DNA of 64,000 nt from positions 31,863-95,862 of the IMG/VR virus record IMGVR_UViG_3300028394_000053; one strand, 5' to 3'. Origin of the DNA: a virus. Below the pieces are notes generated by a model, which saw only the letters and a list, made by a program, of their open reading frames with translations, had not been told where the DNA came from and did not search any database. A program made the position numbers and the translations under genes. Positions 15,061 through 24,339 of the stretch are shown here, piece by piece (the first letter of the stretch is position 1; each line of letters starts with the position of its first letter).

Positions 15061-18000
15061 ATGGCCGATCAACTGAACCCCGAAGAATTTCAACGAGCAT
15101 CGAACGACATATTACGAAATATGCAGGATGGTCTTCCTATACGAAAAGAAGAGCTGGAACAACTTAAAAAACACGCCGAAACCAATCAAAAAATAAATGC
15201 CCAGCTGGGGCAGACCACCCAGAATCTAAAAGCATTCGGTCAATCGGCCCTGGACGGCAAGCTAGGGGTCACACAGTTTAATCAAGGAATTGACGCAGGG
15301 GTAGCGGGATTTTCTGCGTTATCAACTGCTCTAGGAACATTAAAATTATTTGCAGGGCCACTTGGCATAGCACTGAAAGTGCTTACTTTTGGTGTTGGGC
15401 TAACTGCCAAGGCCTTTAAAACGGTCAACGAACAGAGTGAGGCACTGTTCAAAACTTATCAAGATCTAAGCAAAACTGGACAAGCTGCCGCGGGTGGCAT
15501 GACCGAAGTTTTCAACAACATGCAGAAGTTTGGTTATGGTATAAAAGAACTAGATCAAATGACTGCTCTGCTCAAGGAAAATAGTGTGGCACTTGCGGCC
15601 TTTGGTGGCACCGCAGCCACTGGATCCAAGGCATTCGCTGATGCAGCCGGACAAATACAACGCAGTGACATAGGCAAGACCTTACAGATGATGGGTAAAA
15701 CTCCCGATGAGATCAATAAAGGAATAGCAGGCTTTATCAAACAACAGCAACTAGCCGGGGTATCATCTGCAACTATACAAAAAGATTTAGCACAACGCAG
15801 TGCCGAATATGTTAAACAATTAGATTTAATGAGCAAGCTCACAGGAGAAAGTAACGAAGCACTGCAAGCAAACAGAGAATCCGCGTTAGCTGAAAGTGCG
15901 TTTAACCAAACTATCTACGAATTACAGAAAAAAGGTGATACGGCATCTTTAGAAAGAGCTGCTGAGTTACAAAAAGCATCTGACTTGCTGGCAAAAACAC
16001 CTGCACTACAAAAAGAATTTTGGCAAGGTGTTGGCGGCGATATTAGTGCAATGGGCAAATCACTAATGATATCCGCGGATGCTGTACTATACACTCAAGA
16101 CGCAAATTTTAAAGCCGCTACATTTGTAGACAAGTTTGCAAAAGGCGCAGATTCTGCACGTGAAAGTTTAGGCTCACTATACAAATATAACTCACTTGAT
16201 AACGTTCTTGGTAGTGCCAAAGAATTAAGTATTGTTCAATCTCGTTACGCAACAACCACAGCACAAAATCAAGAAGACATGGCCAAGGCCCAGCAAGAGG
16301 CTCAGAAGACAGGGCTAGATCCTAACACTAAAGCCATGGTAAATGCTCGTATAGAGCAGATGAACACACGAGATGCTTTGCAAAGCCTGGTACAAAAAGG
16401 TGTAGAGCCGGCTACAGGTGCACTGGAAGGATTTAGTAAATTCCTTAACAAGATATCGGGAGTAGTGCCCGGTACAAATACTAAAGAGACAGACAACAAG
16501 ATTGGTGGTGGTGGTGACAAGAAAGCTCCGCCATCAGCTCCAGCAGGCGGTGCAGCCCCATCCAGCGGCGGTGCAGCTATAGTTAGTCCAGGAAAATCAG
16601 TTCAAATTGGTGATGAAGTCCGGACCGGTGGAGACCCTAACTGGCGCAACAATAATCCTGGAAATATACGCTACACACAGTTTGCAGTATCAATGGGAGC
16701 CATTGGGGAGAATGGAGGATTCGCAGTATTCCCTTCAGAAGCCATGGGTCGTACTGCACAAGACGCTCTGCTCAAAGGCGAAGCCTATGCCAAATTATCT
16801 GCAGCAGATGCCATTAGAAAATGGGCACCCAAAAACGAAAATGATTCAGAAAATTACATTAAAACTGTAGCCAAATTGGCAGATGTGAGCATGGACAAGA
16901 AGTACGTGGACATGTCCAAAGCAGAACAAGAACGATTCCTCGATGCCATGAAAAAAATGGAAGGCAGCAAGGTCGGCACAGTGACTAAGGCAGCAGGATC
17001 AGTTGCCACTACAGCCGCTGCACCCGTGGAAAAGAAAGAAACCAAGGCCCTAGTAGGGACCGGACCAGCACGAGAAGAATCCCCAAAGAAAACCACAGTG
17101 TCGGGCAATATGTCCATGGGCAAACCCAGCGGGCCCATTGAATATAACGGTCAAACAGTAAAACCTGAAGATGCTGGCTATGCCGAAGCAAGCAACGCAT
17201 TGGTTGCCTCTACGAAAAAATTTGATGAAGCCAAACAACGGTCTCGAGAAGCAAGAACCAATATGGCAGGATCTCGGGGCATTGGGGCCGCTCCTAAGTC
17301 ATCACCGCCACCGGCGCAAACATCATCTGCCCCTGCACAAACAACATCCGCACCAGCACAAACAACATCCACAAATGATCTATCTGGTGCCAAGCCAGAC
17401 TTATCAGCAAAACTAGGACCAAATGAACAAGGTGTTAAACCCGCAGTTTTGGCAAAAAAACAAAGTTTAGAAGCATCGTTGGGCAAAAAACTGGTTGTTA
17501 CCAGCGGATTTAGACCAGGCGCAAAAAATCACGGTAGCGGCGATGCCATTGATCTTGGGTTCAACGCTAATAGCTTTACAGAAGATGAAAAAAATAAAAT
17601 ATTGAAATCTGCTATCGACTTGGGCTTTACCGGAATAGGAGCCGAGTATAATGCGCCGGGCGGCCCGCACATACACCTAGATACTTCACACCCGTCGTTG
17701 GTTGGCTGGGGAAGCGATTATACTGCAGCCAGTTTAGAAAAGGATTCTCCATATGCAGCATCACTGATTAAGGCCAAACAACAAGGTGTGCCATTGCCGG
17801 CAAGTCCATCTGTGGCATCTGTTGCAAGGCCATTGCCGGACAAGATATCTGCAGAATACGGATTCAATGGCATGCTATCTGGACCAACCAGCGGATACAA
17901 ACCTGATATAACCATGCACGGCACAGAGAATTTAAAAATAACACCAACTGGTCCAGGAAAACTTGATGTGTTTGACGGACCCGATGCTGGTGCGCTGATG

Positions 18001-18159
18001 TCCAAACAACTGGATAAAATGGATCAACTGGTACAGGCATTTAACAATACCAGCACACAAGACATGATGATCATGCAGTTGACCAAGCTGGATGAACTGG
18101 TGCGAGTCATGCAAAATCAAGTTAATGTCAGCACAAAGATATTGCAACAGAGCAGATAA
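15061..18159 (+). CDS. Tape-measure-like tail protein with muramidase-like and M15 peptidase-like domains
   Basis: 1032 residues from 15061; an upstream in-frame ATG at 15028 would place the promoter inside the gene. N-terminal coiled coil, then a hydrophobic segment (LKLFAGPLGIALKVLTFGVGL, near residue 110) and long helical A/K/Q-rich sequence, as in tape measures. Around residues 525-645 is a domain starting WRNNNPGNIRYT and containing GGFAVFPS and IRKWAPKNENDSENYI, known from phage muramidase-type domains. After a linker with repeated APAQTT, residues ~790-880 hold VTSGFRPG, HGSGDAIDLGF and GPHIHLD: the H-x(6)-D ... H-x-H pattern of M15 LD/DD-peptidases. The protein may set tail length and cut peptidoglycan during entry. 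No separate gp5 lysozyme is visible here. Confidence 0.7.
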   Translation: MADQLNPEEFQRASNDILRNMQDGLPIRKEELEQLKKHAETNQKINAQLGQTTQNLKAFGQSALDGKLGVTQFNQGIDAGVAGFSALSTALGTLKLFAGPLGIALKVLTFGVGLTAKAFKTVNEQSEALFKTYQDLSKTGQAAAGGMTEVFNNMQKFGYGIKELDQMTALLKENSVALAAFGGTAATGSKAFADAAGQIQRSDIGKTLQMMGKTPDEINKGIAGFIKQQQLAGVSSATIQKDLAQRSAEYVKQLDLMSKLTGESNEALQANRESALAESAFNQTIYELQKKGDTASLERAAELQKASDLLAKTPALQKEFWQGVGGDISAMGKSLMISADAVLYTQDANFKAATFVDKFAKGADSARESLGSLYKYNSLDNVLGSAKELSIVQSRYATTTAQNQEDMAKAQQEAQKTGLDPNTKAMVNARIEQMNTRDALQSLVQKGVEPATGALEGFSKFLNKISGVVPGTNTKETDNKIGGGGDKKAPPSAPAGGAAPSSGGAAIVSPGKSVQIGDEVRTGGDPNWRNNNPGNIRYTQFAVSMGAIGENGGFAVFPSEAMGRTAQDALLKGEAYAKLSAADAIRKWAPKNENDSENYIKTVAKLADVSMDKKYVDMSKAEQERFLDAMKKMEGSKVGTVTKAAGSVATTAAAPVEKKETKALVGTGPAREESPKKTTVSGNMSMGKPSGPIEYNGQTVKPEDAGYAEASNALVASTKKFDEAKQRSREARTNMAGSRGIGAAPKSSPPPAQTSSAPAQTTSAPAQTTSTNDLSGAKPDLSAKLGPNEQGVKPAVLAKKQSLEASLGKKLVVTSGFRPGAKNHGSGDAIDLGFNANSFTEDEKNKILKSAIDLGFTGIGAEYNAPGGPHIHLDTSHPSLVGWGSDYTAASLEKDSPYAASLIKAKQQGVPLPASPSVASVARPLPDKISAEYGFNGMLSGPTSGYKPDITMHGTENLKITPTGPGKLDVFDGPDAGALMSKQLDKMDQLVQAFNNTSTQDMMIMQLTKLDELVRVMQNQVNVSTKILQQSR

Positions 18160-18162
18160 CGC

Positions 18163-18170
18163 CATAAATA
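18163..18170 (+). promoter_or_regulatory. Late promoter of the portal gene
   Basis: CATAAATA, seven bases before the portal ATG at 18178; predicted leader of about two bases and no Shine-Dalgarno. Confidence 0.6.
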
Positions 18171-18177
18171 CTAGACT

Positions 18178-20016
18178 ATGGCAGAAAACACTAACGGCGG
18201 TCAGGGGCGTGGATGGAAGAAGTATTTTAGAGTTGCCAACACTGGCGGCCAACTAAGCCCAATTTCAGGCTCCAATCAATTTGGACTTCCCGGCTACGGC
18301 AAACAACAAGGTGCGGATTATAGCAATCCCGGTACTGGCAACGACTTTGCCTATCGTAATTACGCAAGTAGATTGCCTGAGGTTTATTCTGGTCACCCCA
18401 ATCGTGTAGAACGTTACAACCAGTATGAAAACATGGACTGCGATTCAGAAGTAAATGCTTGTTTAGATATCATAGCTGAATTCAGCACACAAGCCAACGA
18501 CGACAACAAAACTCCGTTTGACATAAACTTTACTGACAAGCCAACTGATCACGAAGTTGAAATTATTAAAAAACAACTACAGCAGTGGACCAAACTAAAC
18601 AAATTTGATCAGCGCATGTTCAAGCTATTCCGTAATGTGATCAAGTACGGAGATCAAGTGTTTGTGCGTGACCCAGAAACATTTGAAATGTACTGGGTAG
18701 ACATGGTCAAGGTATCTAGAGTTATTGTAAACGAAAGCGAAGGCAAGCGACCCGAGCAGTATATCATACGTGATATCAATCCCAACTTTCAAAACATGAG
18801 CATAGCTCAAAAAACCACAAACGATTACTATGCAACCAGGGCCACTGGCAGTATTGGACAGAACAATTATACCGCACCCGGTGGTGGTGGCGGGGGTGGT
18901 GCAGGAGCTGGCGGTGCTGGTGGCAGTCGTTTCCAACAGGCCATGAACGAAACTTGCTTGGACAGTCGCCACGTGGTACACCTTAGTCTAAACGAAGGCC
19001 TGGATTTCTATTGGCCATTTGGGCAAAGCATCCTGGAAAACATATTCAAGGTCTACAAACAAAAAGAACTGCTGGAAGATGCTGTGTTGATCTATCGGGT
19101 AAGTCGTGCCCCGGAACGCAGAGTTTTCAAGATCGATGTGGGCAACATGCCCAGTCACTTGGCCATGCAGTTTGTAGAACGGGTCAAAAACGAAATGCAT
19201 CAGCGCCGTATTCCCACAAATACAGGTGGTGGCGCCAACATGATGGATGCGTCATACAATCCACTCAGCATCAATGAAGATTACTTTTTTCCAGTAACCG
19301 CAGATGGTCGCGGCAGTGAAGTTACTACCCTGCCGGGCGGAACAAGTCTGGGCGAAATTGACGATTTAAAATACTTCAATAACAAAATGGCACGCGGCCT
19401 ACGTGTGCCAAGTAGCTATTTGCCTACCGGTCCAGACGATTCAGATCGTGCATTTACTGACGGCAAAGTGGGCACAGCACTAATACAAGAATATCGTTTT
19501 AACCAGTATTGCAAGCGTTTACAAAACTTGATCATGCAGAAGCTGGATGACGAATTCAAGATGTTCCTGCACTGGAGAGGGTTCAACATTGACTCGGGCC
19601 TGTTCAACATCACCTTCTGTGAGCCACAAAACTTTGCTACCTATCGCCAGGCCGAAATGGACAACAGTCGTATCAGCTCGTTTACACAGCTGGAACAGTT
19701 GCCTTACATGAGCAAGCGATTCATGATGAAACGTTTCTTGGGACTATCTGAAGAAGAAATCATGGAAAACGAAGTGTCCTGGAGAGAAGAACGCGAAGAG
19801 CCCGAAGTTGAAACCACACAAGGTCAAGACCTGCGCAGTATTGGCATTACTCCTGCGGGCATGGATAGTGATATCACAACCGGTGAAGATTTGGCTGGTG
19901 CAGAAATCATGCCCGATTCAGGACAACCCGGTGCCACACCCGGTGTAGCCGGACAATCTCCCGGCACTGGCGCACCAGCACCCGGTGGGGCCGCTGGCGG
20001 AGTGCCTGCGTTATAA
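18178..20016 (+). CDS. gp20: Portal vertex protein gp20
   Basis: 612 residues. Landmarks of T4-type portals: ENMDCDSEVNACLDIIAEF, FKLFRNVIKYGDQVFVRDP, LILEN-like GQSILENIFKVYKQKELLEDA, RVSRAPERRVFKIDVGN, and DDLKYFNNKMARGLRVPSSYL. Twelve copies form the ring through which DNA is packaged and on which prohead assembly starts. A glycine-rich insert (about residues 235-248) and a disordered G/P/A-rich C-terminus are local features. T4 gp20 is 524 residues. First gene of the head module 20-67-68-21-22-23. The leaderless-type late promoter upstream has no ribosome site. Confidence 0.95.
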   Translation: MAENTNGGQGRGWKKYFRVANTGGQLSPISGSNQFGLPGYGKQQGADYSNPGTGNDFAYRNYASRLPEVYSGHPNRVERYNQYENMDCDSEVNACLDIIAEFSTQANDDNKTPFDINFTDKPTDHEVEIIKKQLQQWTKLNKFDQRMFKLFRNVIKYGDQVFVRDPETFEMYWVDMVKVSRVIVNESEGKRPEQYIIRDINPNFQNMSIAQKTTNDYYATRATGSIGQNNYTAPGGGGGGGAGAGGAGGSRFQQAMNETCLDSRHVVHLSLNEGLDFYWPFGQSILENIFKVYKQKELLEDAVLIYRVSRAPERRVFKIDVGNMPSHLAMQFVERVKNEMHQRRIPTNTGGGANMMDASYNPLSINEDYFFPVTADGRGSEVTTLPGGTSLGEIDDLKYFNNKMARGLRVPSSYLPTGPDDSDRAFTDGKVGTALIQEYRFNQYCKRLQNLIMQKLDDEFKMFLHWRGFNIDSGLFNITFCEPQNFATYRQAEMDNSRISSFTQLEQLPYMSKRFMMKRFLGLSEEEIMENEVSWREEREEPEVETTQGQDLRSIGITPAGMDSDITTGEDLAGAEIMPDSGQPGATPGVAGQSPGTGAPAPGGAAGGVPAL

Positions 20017-20019
20017 ATA
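20012..20019 (+). promoter_or_regulatory. Late promoter, perfect TATAAATA
   Basis: TATAAATA overlaps the portal stop codon; only four bases (CAAG) separate it from the ATG at 20024. This is the one exact T4 consensus octamer among the promoters listed here. Confidence 0.6.
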
Positions 20020-20023
20020 CAAG

Positions 20024-20245
20024 ATGAACCTTAACGAAATATACGACCGTGCCGAAGTTGGCTACCAAGATCTTGGCCAGGACAACAGCCAACCTACCCT
20101 GGGCGATCTGCGCAAGACTCGCCTGACCTTGCGCCAGTTAAACAAACTACGCCAGATGAATGATGTTAGAAGTTTTGAGTACAAAGAAAAACTCAAGCTG
20201 GTCAAGCAACAATATGCACCTGCCCCGGCCGCGCCTGCACTGTAA
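20024..20245 (+). CDS. Small prohead core protein in the gp67 position
   Basis: 73 residues: MNLNEIYDRAEVGYQDLGQD, then LGDLRKTRLTLRQLNKLRQM and FEYKEKLKLVKQQYAP, ending APAAPAL. Basic and helical. In T4, gene 67 (80 residues, prohead core) lies directly after gene 20, and short proteins of this type occupy that site in many T4-like phages. Assigned by position, size and charge pattern rather than a strong motif. The ATG at 20024 is chosen because a longer frame from 19985 would run inside the portal gene. Confidence 0.6.
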   Translation: MNLNEIYDRAEVGYQDLGQDNSQPTLGDLRKTRLTLRQLNKLRQMNDVRSFEYKEKLKLVKQQYAPAPAAPAL

Positions 20246-20352
20246 CACTACAGTCACAATTCCTTTCAAAAACTACCAGTTTTACACCTCAAAAGTACCA
20301 ATATTACCGATCTCATGTAAGTAATATACGAGCCATTACTTAAGGAGAAATT

Positions 20353-21267
20353 ATGACATCGAAATTTGAACAGTTGATCGAATATGTGATCAATGATGAA
20401 GAGGCGAAAGCCAAAGAACTTTTCCACGATATCGTGGTTGAAAAGTCACGTGAAATCTACGAGAACCTCATGAACGAAGAAGAGGACGAAGAATTAGACG
20501 AAGAGTCACATGATGAAAAAGCAGATGATCGTGCTGAACGTGATGCTAAAAAAGTCAAAAAAGATTTAGAATACGATTACAAACACGGTCGTAAAGTAAA
20601 AGAAGGCATGGATTCTATTGGTGGCGATGCCAGCGATGACTTGATTGACGACGTTGAGTCTGAAGAACAAGGCATGCAAGAAGAGGAAGAATCTGATGCA
20701 GAATTTGACGACGAAGCCGAAGAAGATGGCGAAGATTTAACACACGACATGGAATATGACCATGACAAAGCAGGCGAAGGCGACATCGAAGATAGAGTTA
20801 TTGACTTGGAAGACAAGTTAGACGAACTAATGGCTGAATTTGAAGCTATCATGGGCGGCGAAGAAGACGGCATCGAAAGCGATTTAGATGGCGAAATGGG
20901 CGACGAATTAGCCGGTGATGCTCTAGCACAAGACGACACCGTGGCGTTTGATGACGACGAAGCAATGATGGAAGCTGTTACTTTGGACAAAGTAGCTGTT
21001 CCAAAAATGGGCGACGACGGCGCTAACACCAAAAGTGTAGTTCCTGCCAACTCAGGCGCTAAAGGCATGCAAGGTGCTCCGGTTCGAATGACTGGTGACA
21101 CTGCTCAAGGCCGTTCAGCTCCATCAACAAAAGATTTGCCACAAGCCGGTACATTTAAAAATGTTCCAGGTAAAGGCACAGCCAATGCCAAGCAATCCGC
21201 GGCTCCAAAGCCAACGACAGCACAAGCAGGTGGCACAAACACTAGAACTCCTTTTCCAAAAGGATAA
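20353..21267 (+). CDS. Acidic prohead core protein, gp68-like
   Basis: 304 residues, extremely rich in Asp and Glu (residues 15-205), with a helical N-terminus SKFEQLIEYVINDEEAKAKE and a neutral Ala/Pro/Thr C-terminus. It lies where T4-like phages encode the gp68-type core protein. An L-I-E site near the N-terminus (FEQLIE|Y) fits the gp21 cleavage rule I/L-x-E, and the acidic body suits a scaffold that is degraded or packed with DNA. TTAAGGAG ribosome site. The 107 bases before it hold nothing else that I can identify. Confidence 0.65.
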   Translation: MTSKFEQLIEYVINDEEAKAKELFHDIVVEKSREIYENLMNEEEDEELDEESHDEKADDRAERDAKKVKKDLEYDYKHGRKVKEGMDSIGGDASDDLIDDVESEEQGMQEEEESDAEFDDEAEEDGEDLTHDMEYDHDKAGEGDIEDRVIDLEDKLDELMAEFEAIMGGEEDGIESDLDGEMGDELAGDALAQDDTVAFDDDEAMMEAVTLDKVAVPKMGDDGANTKSVVPANSGAKGMQGAPVRMTGDTAQGRSAPSTKDLPQAGTFKNVPGKGTANAKQSAAPKPTTAQAGGTNTRTPFPKG

Positions 21268-21276
21268 TAGCAAGAT

Positions 21277-21927
21277 ATGGCTCGATATCTAAAAGAACAC
21301 CTCAGCTTCAACCAGGCCAACATTGAATTGTTGACGGAAGAAGCTGCGGACGGTTCCGGTGGCAAAACTTTGAAACTCAAAGGCATTTGCATCGAAGGCG
21401 GCGTAAGAAACGCCAACGAGCGTGTGTATCCTGTTAGTGAAATAGCCAACGCAGTAAAAACCATCAACGAACAGATTGTATCTGGCCACAGTGTCTTAGG
21501 CGAAGTTGATCATCCAGATGATTTGAAAATCAACCTGGATCGAGTCAGTCACATGATTGAAAAAATGTGGATGGAAGGCCCTTGCGGTTATGGCACATTA
21601 AAAGTATTACCTACGCCAATGGGAGAACTGGTTAAGACCATGTTGACCAACGGTGTAAAACTAGGTGTTAGCAGTCGTGGATCAGGAAATGTCAACGACT
21701 CCAACGGACATGTCAGTGACTTTGAAATCGTCACTGTGGATGTGGTTGCCCAACCCAGCGCACCAAATGCGTATCCCACAGCAATCTACGAAGGCCTGCT
21801 CAACATGCGTGGCGGACATAGAATTCTGGAGATGGCAAAAGAAGCCGGGTCGGACAACAAGGTACAGAGATATTTGAAGAAGGAAGTAATGCGCCTGATC
21901 CGAGATCTCAAAATAGAGGGGAAATAA
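21277..21927 (+). CDS. gp21: Prohead core protease gp21
   Basis: 216 residues, matching T4 gp21 (212). It shows VRNANERVYPVSEI, then SGHSVLGEVDHPDD with the catalytic histidine (H79). LGVSSRGSGNV follows with the nucleophilic serine (132 or 133), and then SDFEIVTVDVVAQPSAP. This is the serine protease of the herpesvirus-assemblin-like type (family S77). It processes capsid, core and internal proteins after I/L-x-E and then itself. It starts nine bases after the acidic core gene, and its stop lies four bases before the scaffold gene. Confidence 0.93.
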   Translation: MARYLKEHLSFNQANIELLTEEAADGSGGKTLKLKGICIEGGVRNANERVYPVSEIANAVKTINEQIVSGHSVLGEVDHPDDLKINLDRVSHMIEKMWMEGPCGYGTLKVLPTPMGELVKTMLTNGVKLGVSSRGSGNVNDSNGHVSDFEIVTVDVVAQPSAPNAYPTAIYEGLLNMRGGHRILEMAKEAGSDNKVQRYLKKEVMRLIRDLKIEGK

Positions 21928-21931
21928 CGCT

Positions 21932-23017
21932 ATGTTAGATAGTTTAAAACCGTTACTAGATAGCGACTTGATCAACGAGGAAACTCGTAGTGAGATCACT
22001 GAAGCTTGGGAAGCCAAGCTAAATGAAGCTCGTGAACAAGTTCGTGCAGAACTCCGCGAAGAGTTTGCACAACGCTATGAACATGACAAGACAGTAATGG
22101 TGGAAGCCCTAGATCGTATGGTAACAGAAGGTCTTGCAGTAGAACTCGAGCAGGTACGTGCTGAAAAGCAATCACTTGCAGAAGATCGTGTCAGGTTCCA
22201 AGCCAAAATGAAAGAAAGTTCCACCAAGTTTAACGACTTTATGGTAACCAAATTGGCTGAAGAAATCGGCGAACTGCGTAAAGATCGCAAGATGCACACA
22301 GAAGGTGTTTCTAAATTAGAATCCTTTGTAGTACATGCACTTGCACGTGAGATTCGTGAATTTGCACAAGACAAACAAGATGTTGTTGAAACTAAAGTTC
22401 GTCTAGTGCGTGAAGCTCGCAAACAGTTGGAAACACTCAAGGCACGTTTCGTAACAGAATCTGCCAAGAAAATGTCCAACGCTGTTGGCCGTCATCTCAA
22501 GGCTGAACTTGGTCAGTTGCAGGAAGACATCAAAGTTGCTCGCGAGAACAATTTTGGTCGTAGAATCTTTGAAGCATACGCAGCAGAATTTGGTGCTACT
22601 CACTTAAATGAGAAAGCAGAAGTTCGTAAATTGCACGACGTTATTGCCAGAAGAGAACAGCAACTAGGCGAAGCCATCAAACTCGGTGCTAAAGCAAAAA
22701 CTTTAGTTGAGAGTAAAGAACGCGAAATACGCATAATCCGCGAATCCAATCAGCGTGAAAGCGCCATGGAAGAATTGCTTGCTCCTTTAAACCAGGAAAA
22801 GGCAGCTGTAATGCGTAATTTGTTGGAAAGTGTACAGACAGCTAGACTGTCCGGTGCTTTCGAAAAGTATCTACCAGCTGTGTTGGCAGACCGATCTGTA
22901 AAAGCTTCTAAAGTGATTACCGAAAACGTTTCCGTTGCAACTGGCGATAAATCTGCCCGTGTCCAGGAAGAAGATCGCAGTAATGTGATTGACCTCAAGC
23001 GTCTGGCAGGGCTGTAA
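21932..23017 (+). CDS. gp22: Prohead scaffold protein gp22
   Basis: 361 residues, almost entirely charged helix (E, K, R, A), with typical scaffold pattern: MLDSLKPLLDSDLINEE at the N-terminus and LNEAREQVRAELREEFAQRYEHD nearby. Long coiled coil spans about 30-290, and GAFEKYLPAVLADRSVKA is near the C-terminus. It is the main core scaffold around which gp23 assembles and is cleaved by gp21. Several L/I-x-E sites occur. Position between 21 and 23 is conserved in T4-like genomes. A little longer than T4 gp22 (269). Confidence 0.9.
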   Translation: MLDSLKPLLDSDLINEETRSEITEAWEAKLNEAREQVRAELREEFAQRYEHDKTVMVEALDRMVTEGLAVELEQVRAEKQSLAEDRVRFQAKMKESSTKFNDFMVTKLAEEIGELRKDRKMHTEGVSKLESFVVHALAREIREFAQDKQDVVETKVRLVREARKQLETLKARFVTESAKKMSNAVGRHLKAELGQLQEDIKVARENNFGRRIFEAYAAEFGATHLNEKAEVRKLHDVIARREQQLGEAIKLGAKAKTLVESKEREIRIIRESNQRESAMEELLAPLNQEKAAVMRNLLESVQTARLSGAFEKYLPAVLADRSVKASKVITENVSVATGDKSARVQEEDRSNVIDLKRLAGL

Positions 23018-23044
23018 AATCAGATAGAAAAAAAGGAGACTTAA

Positions 23045-24241
23045 ATGTCACAAGAATTATTAGAAAGTCGTTGGGATGAGACTAAAGATGCGTTGCTAGA
23101 AGGCTTAAACGGCTCAAAGCGCAATTCGATGGCAGTAATCCTTGAAAATACCAAGAAGTACTTGCGTGAAAATGCATCTTCTGGTTCTACTGCTAGTGGT
23201 AACATCGCTACATTAAACAGAGTGATTCTACCAGTTATCAGACGTGTTATGCCAACTGTTATCGCTAACGAGTTGGTTGGTGTTCAGCCAATGACAGGTC
23301 CAGTAGGTCAAATCCACACCTTGCGTGTAAGATACGCAAACAGCTTGACTGACAACAGCCAAGCAGCAACTAGTGTAACAGCCGGCCAAGAAGCATTGAG
23401 CCCGTTCACTATTGCAACTGCATACTCCACAGTTCCGGCTGGTACTAATACTGCAAGTGGTTACACTGGCAATAACACAGCTACCATGGAAGGTACTGGC
23501 GGTAAGCAGATCTCTGTACAGATCTTGAAACAGGCTGTTGAAGCCAAGACTCGTAAGTTACAAGCACGTTGGACTTTTGAATCTGCACAAGACGCACAAG
23601 CCATGCATGGTATTGACGTTGAAGCAGAAATCATGGCTGCTCTTGCACAAGAGATCACAGCTGAGATTGATCAAGAGATTCTCTTGAGCTTGTCAACATT
23701 GGCTGCAACTGAGTACACATACAACCAAGCTACTGTAAGTGGTACTGCTACATTCGTTGGTGACGAGCACGCTGCTTTGGCTGTTCTTATCAATCGTGTT
23801 GCAAACTTGATCGCTCAGCGTACACGTCGTGGCGCTGGTAACTGGGCTGTTGTATCTCCAGCAAGTTTAACTGTACTACAAAGTGCAACAACTAGTGCGT
23901 TTGCTAGAACCACAGAAGGTACTTTTGAAGCTCCTACAAACACCAAGTTTGTTGGTACTTTAAACGGTGCTATGCGTGTGTTTGTAAACAGCTATGCTCA
24001 AGACACAGCAAGTGTATTGGTCGGTTACAAAGGCACTTCAGAAGCTGATGCTGCTGCGTTCTACTGCCCATACATTCCGTTAATGAGTAGTGGCGTTGTT
24101 CTAGATCCGTCAACCTTCGAACCAGTCGTGTCATTTATGACACGTTATGGCTTCGTCGAGCTCACCAATACTGCAAGTTCCTTCGGTAACGCAGCAGATT
24201 ATGTTGGGGAGATAGCCGTCCAAAACTTATCATTCTCCTAA
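23045..24241 (+). CDS. gp23: Major capsid protein gp23
   Basis: 398 residues. The motifs LPVIRRVMPTVIANELVGVQPM, GPVGQIHTLRVRYA, KTRKLQARWTFESAQDAQAMHG, EIMAALAQEITAEIDQE and the C-terminal MTRYGFVEL are those of T4-type major capsid proteins (HK97 fold). The N-terminal propeptide probably ends at KKYLRE|N (after residue 42), which fits the gp21 I/L-x-E rule; T4 gp23 is cut after residue 65. AAAGGAG ribosome site. The gene is followed by a strong terminator. Shorter than T4 gp23 (521), like other environmental members. Confidence 0.96.
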   Translation: MSQELLESRWDETKDALLEGLNGSKRNSMAVILENTKKYLRENASSGSTASGNIATLNRVILPVIRRVMPTVIANELVGVQPMTGPVGQIHTLRVRYANSLTDNSQAATSVTAGQEALSPFTIATAYSTVPAGTNTASGYTGNNTATMEGTGGKQISVQILKQAVEAKTRKLQARWTFESAQDAQAMHGIDVEAEIMAALAQEITAEIDQEILLSLSTLAATEYTYNQATVSGTATFVGDEHAALAVLINRVANLIAQRTRRGAGNWAVVSPASLTVLQSATTSAFARTTEGTFEAPTNTKFVGTLNGAMRVFVNSYAQDTASVLVGYKGTSEADAAAFYCPYIPLMSSGVVLDPSTFEPVVSFMTRYGFVELTNTASSFGNAADYVGEIAVQNLSFS

Positions 24242-24280
24242 TCAGAGATTGTTTGTTTATTTCTCAGGGATGGGAAGACA

Positions 24281-24304
24281 AAAACCACCGCAAGGTGGTT
24301 TTTT
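24281..24304 (+). terminator. Rho-independent terminator after gp23
   Basis: AAAACCACC-GCAA-GGTGGTTTTTT: nine-base stem with a GCAA tetraloop and U tract. It ends the head operon. Confidence 0.9.
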
Positions 24305-24339
24305 GTTGGCTACAATAATCCTGGCTAATAAGTATGTAG

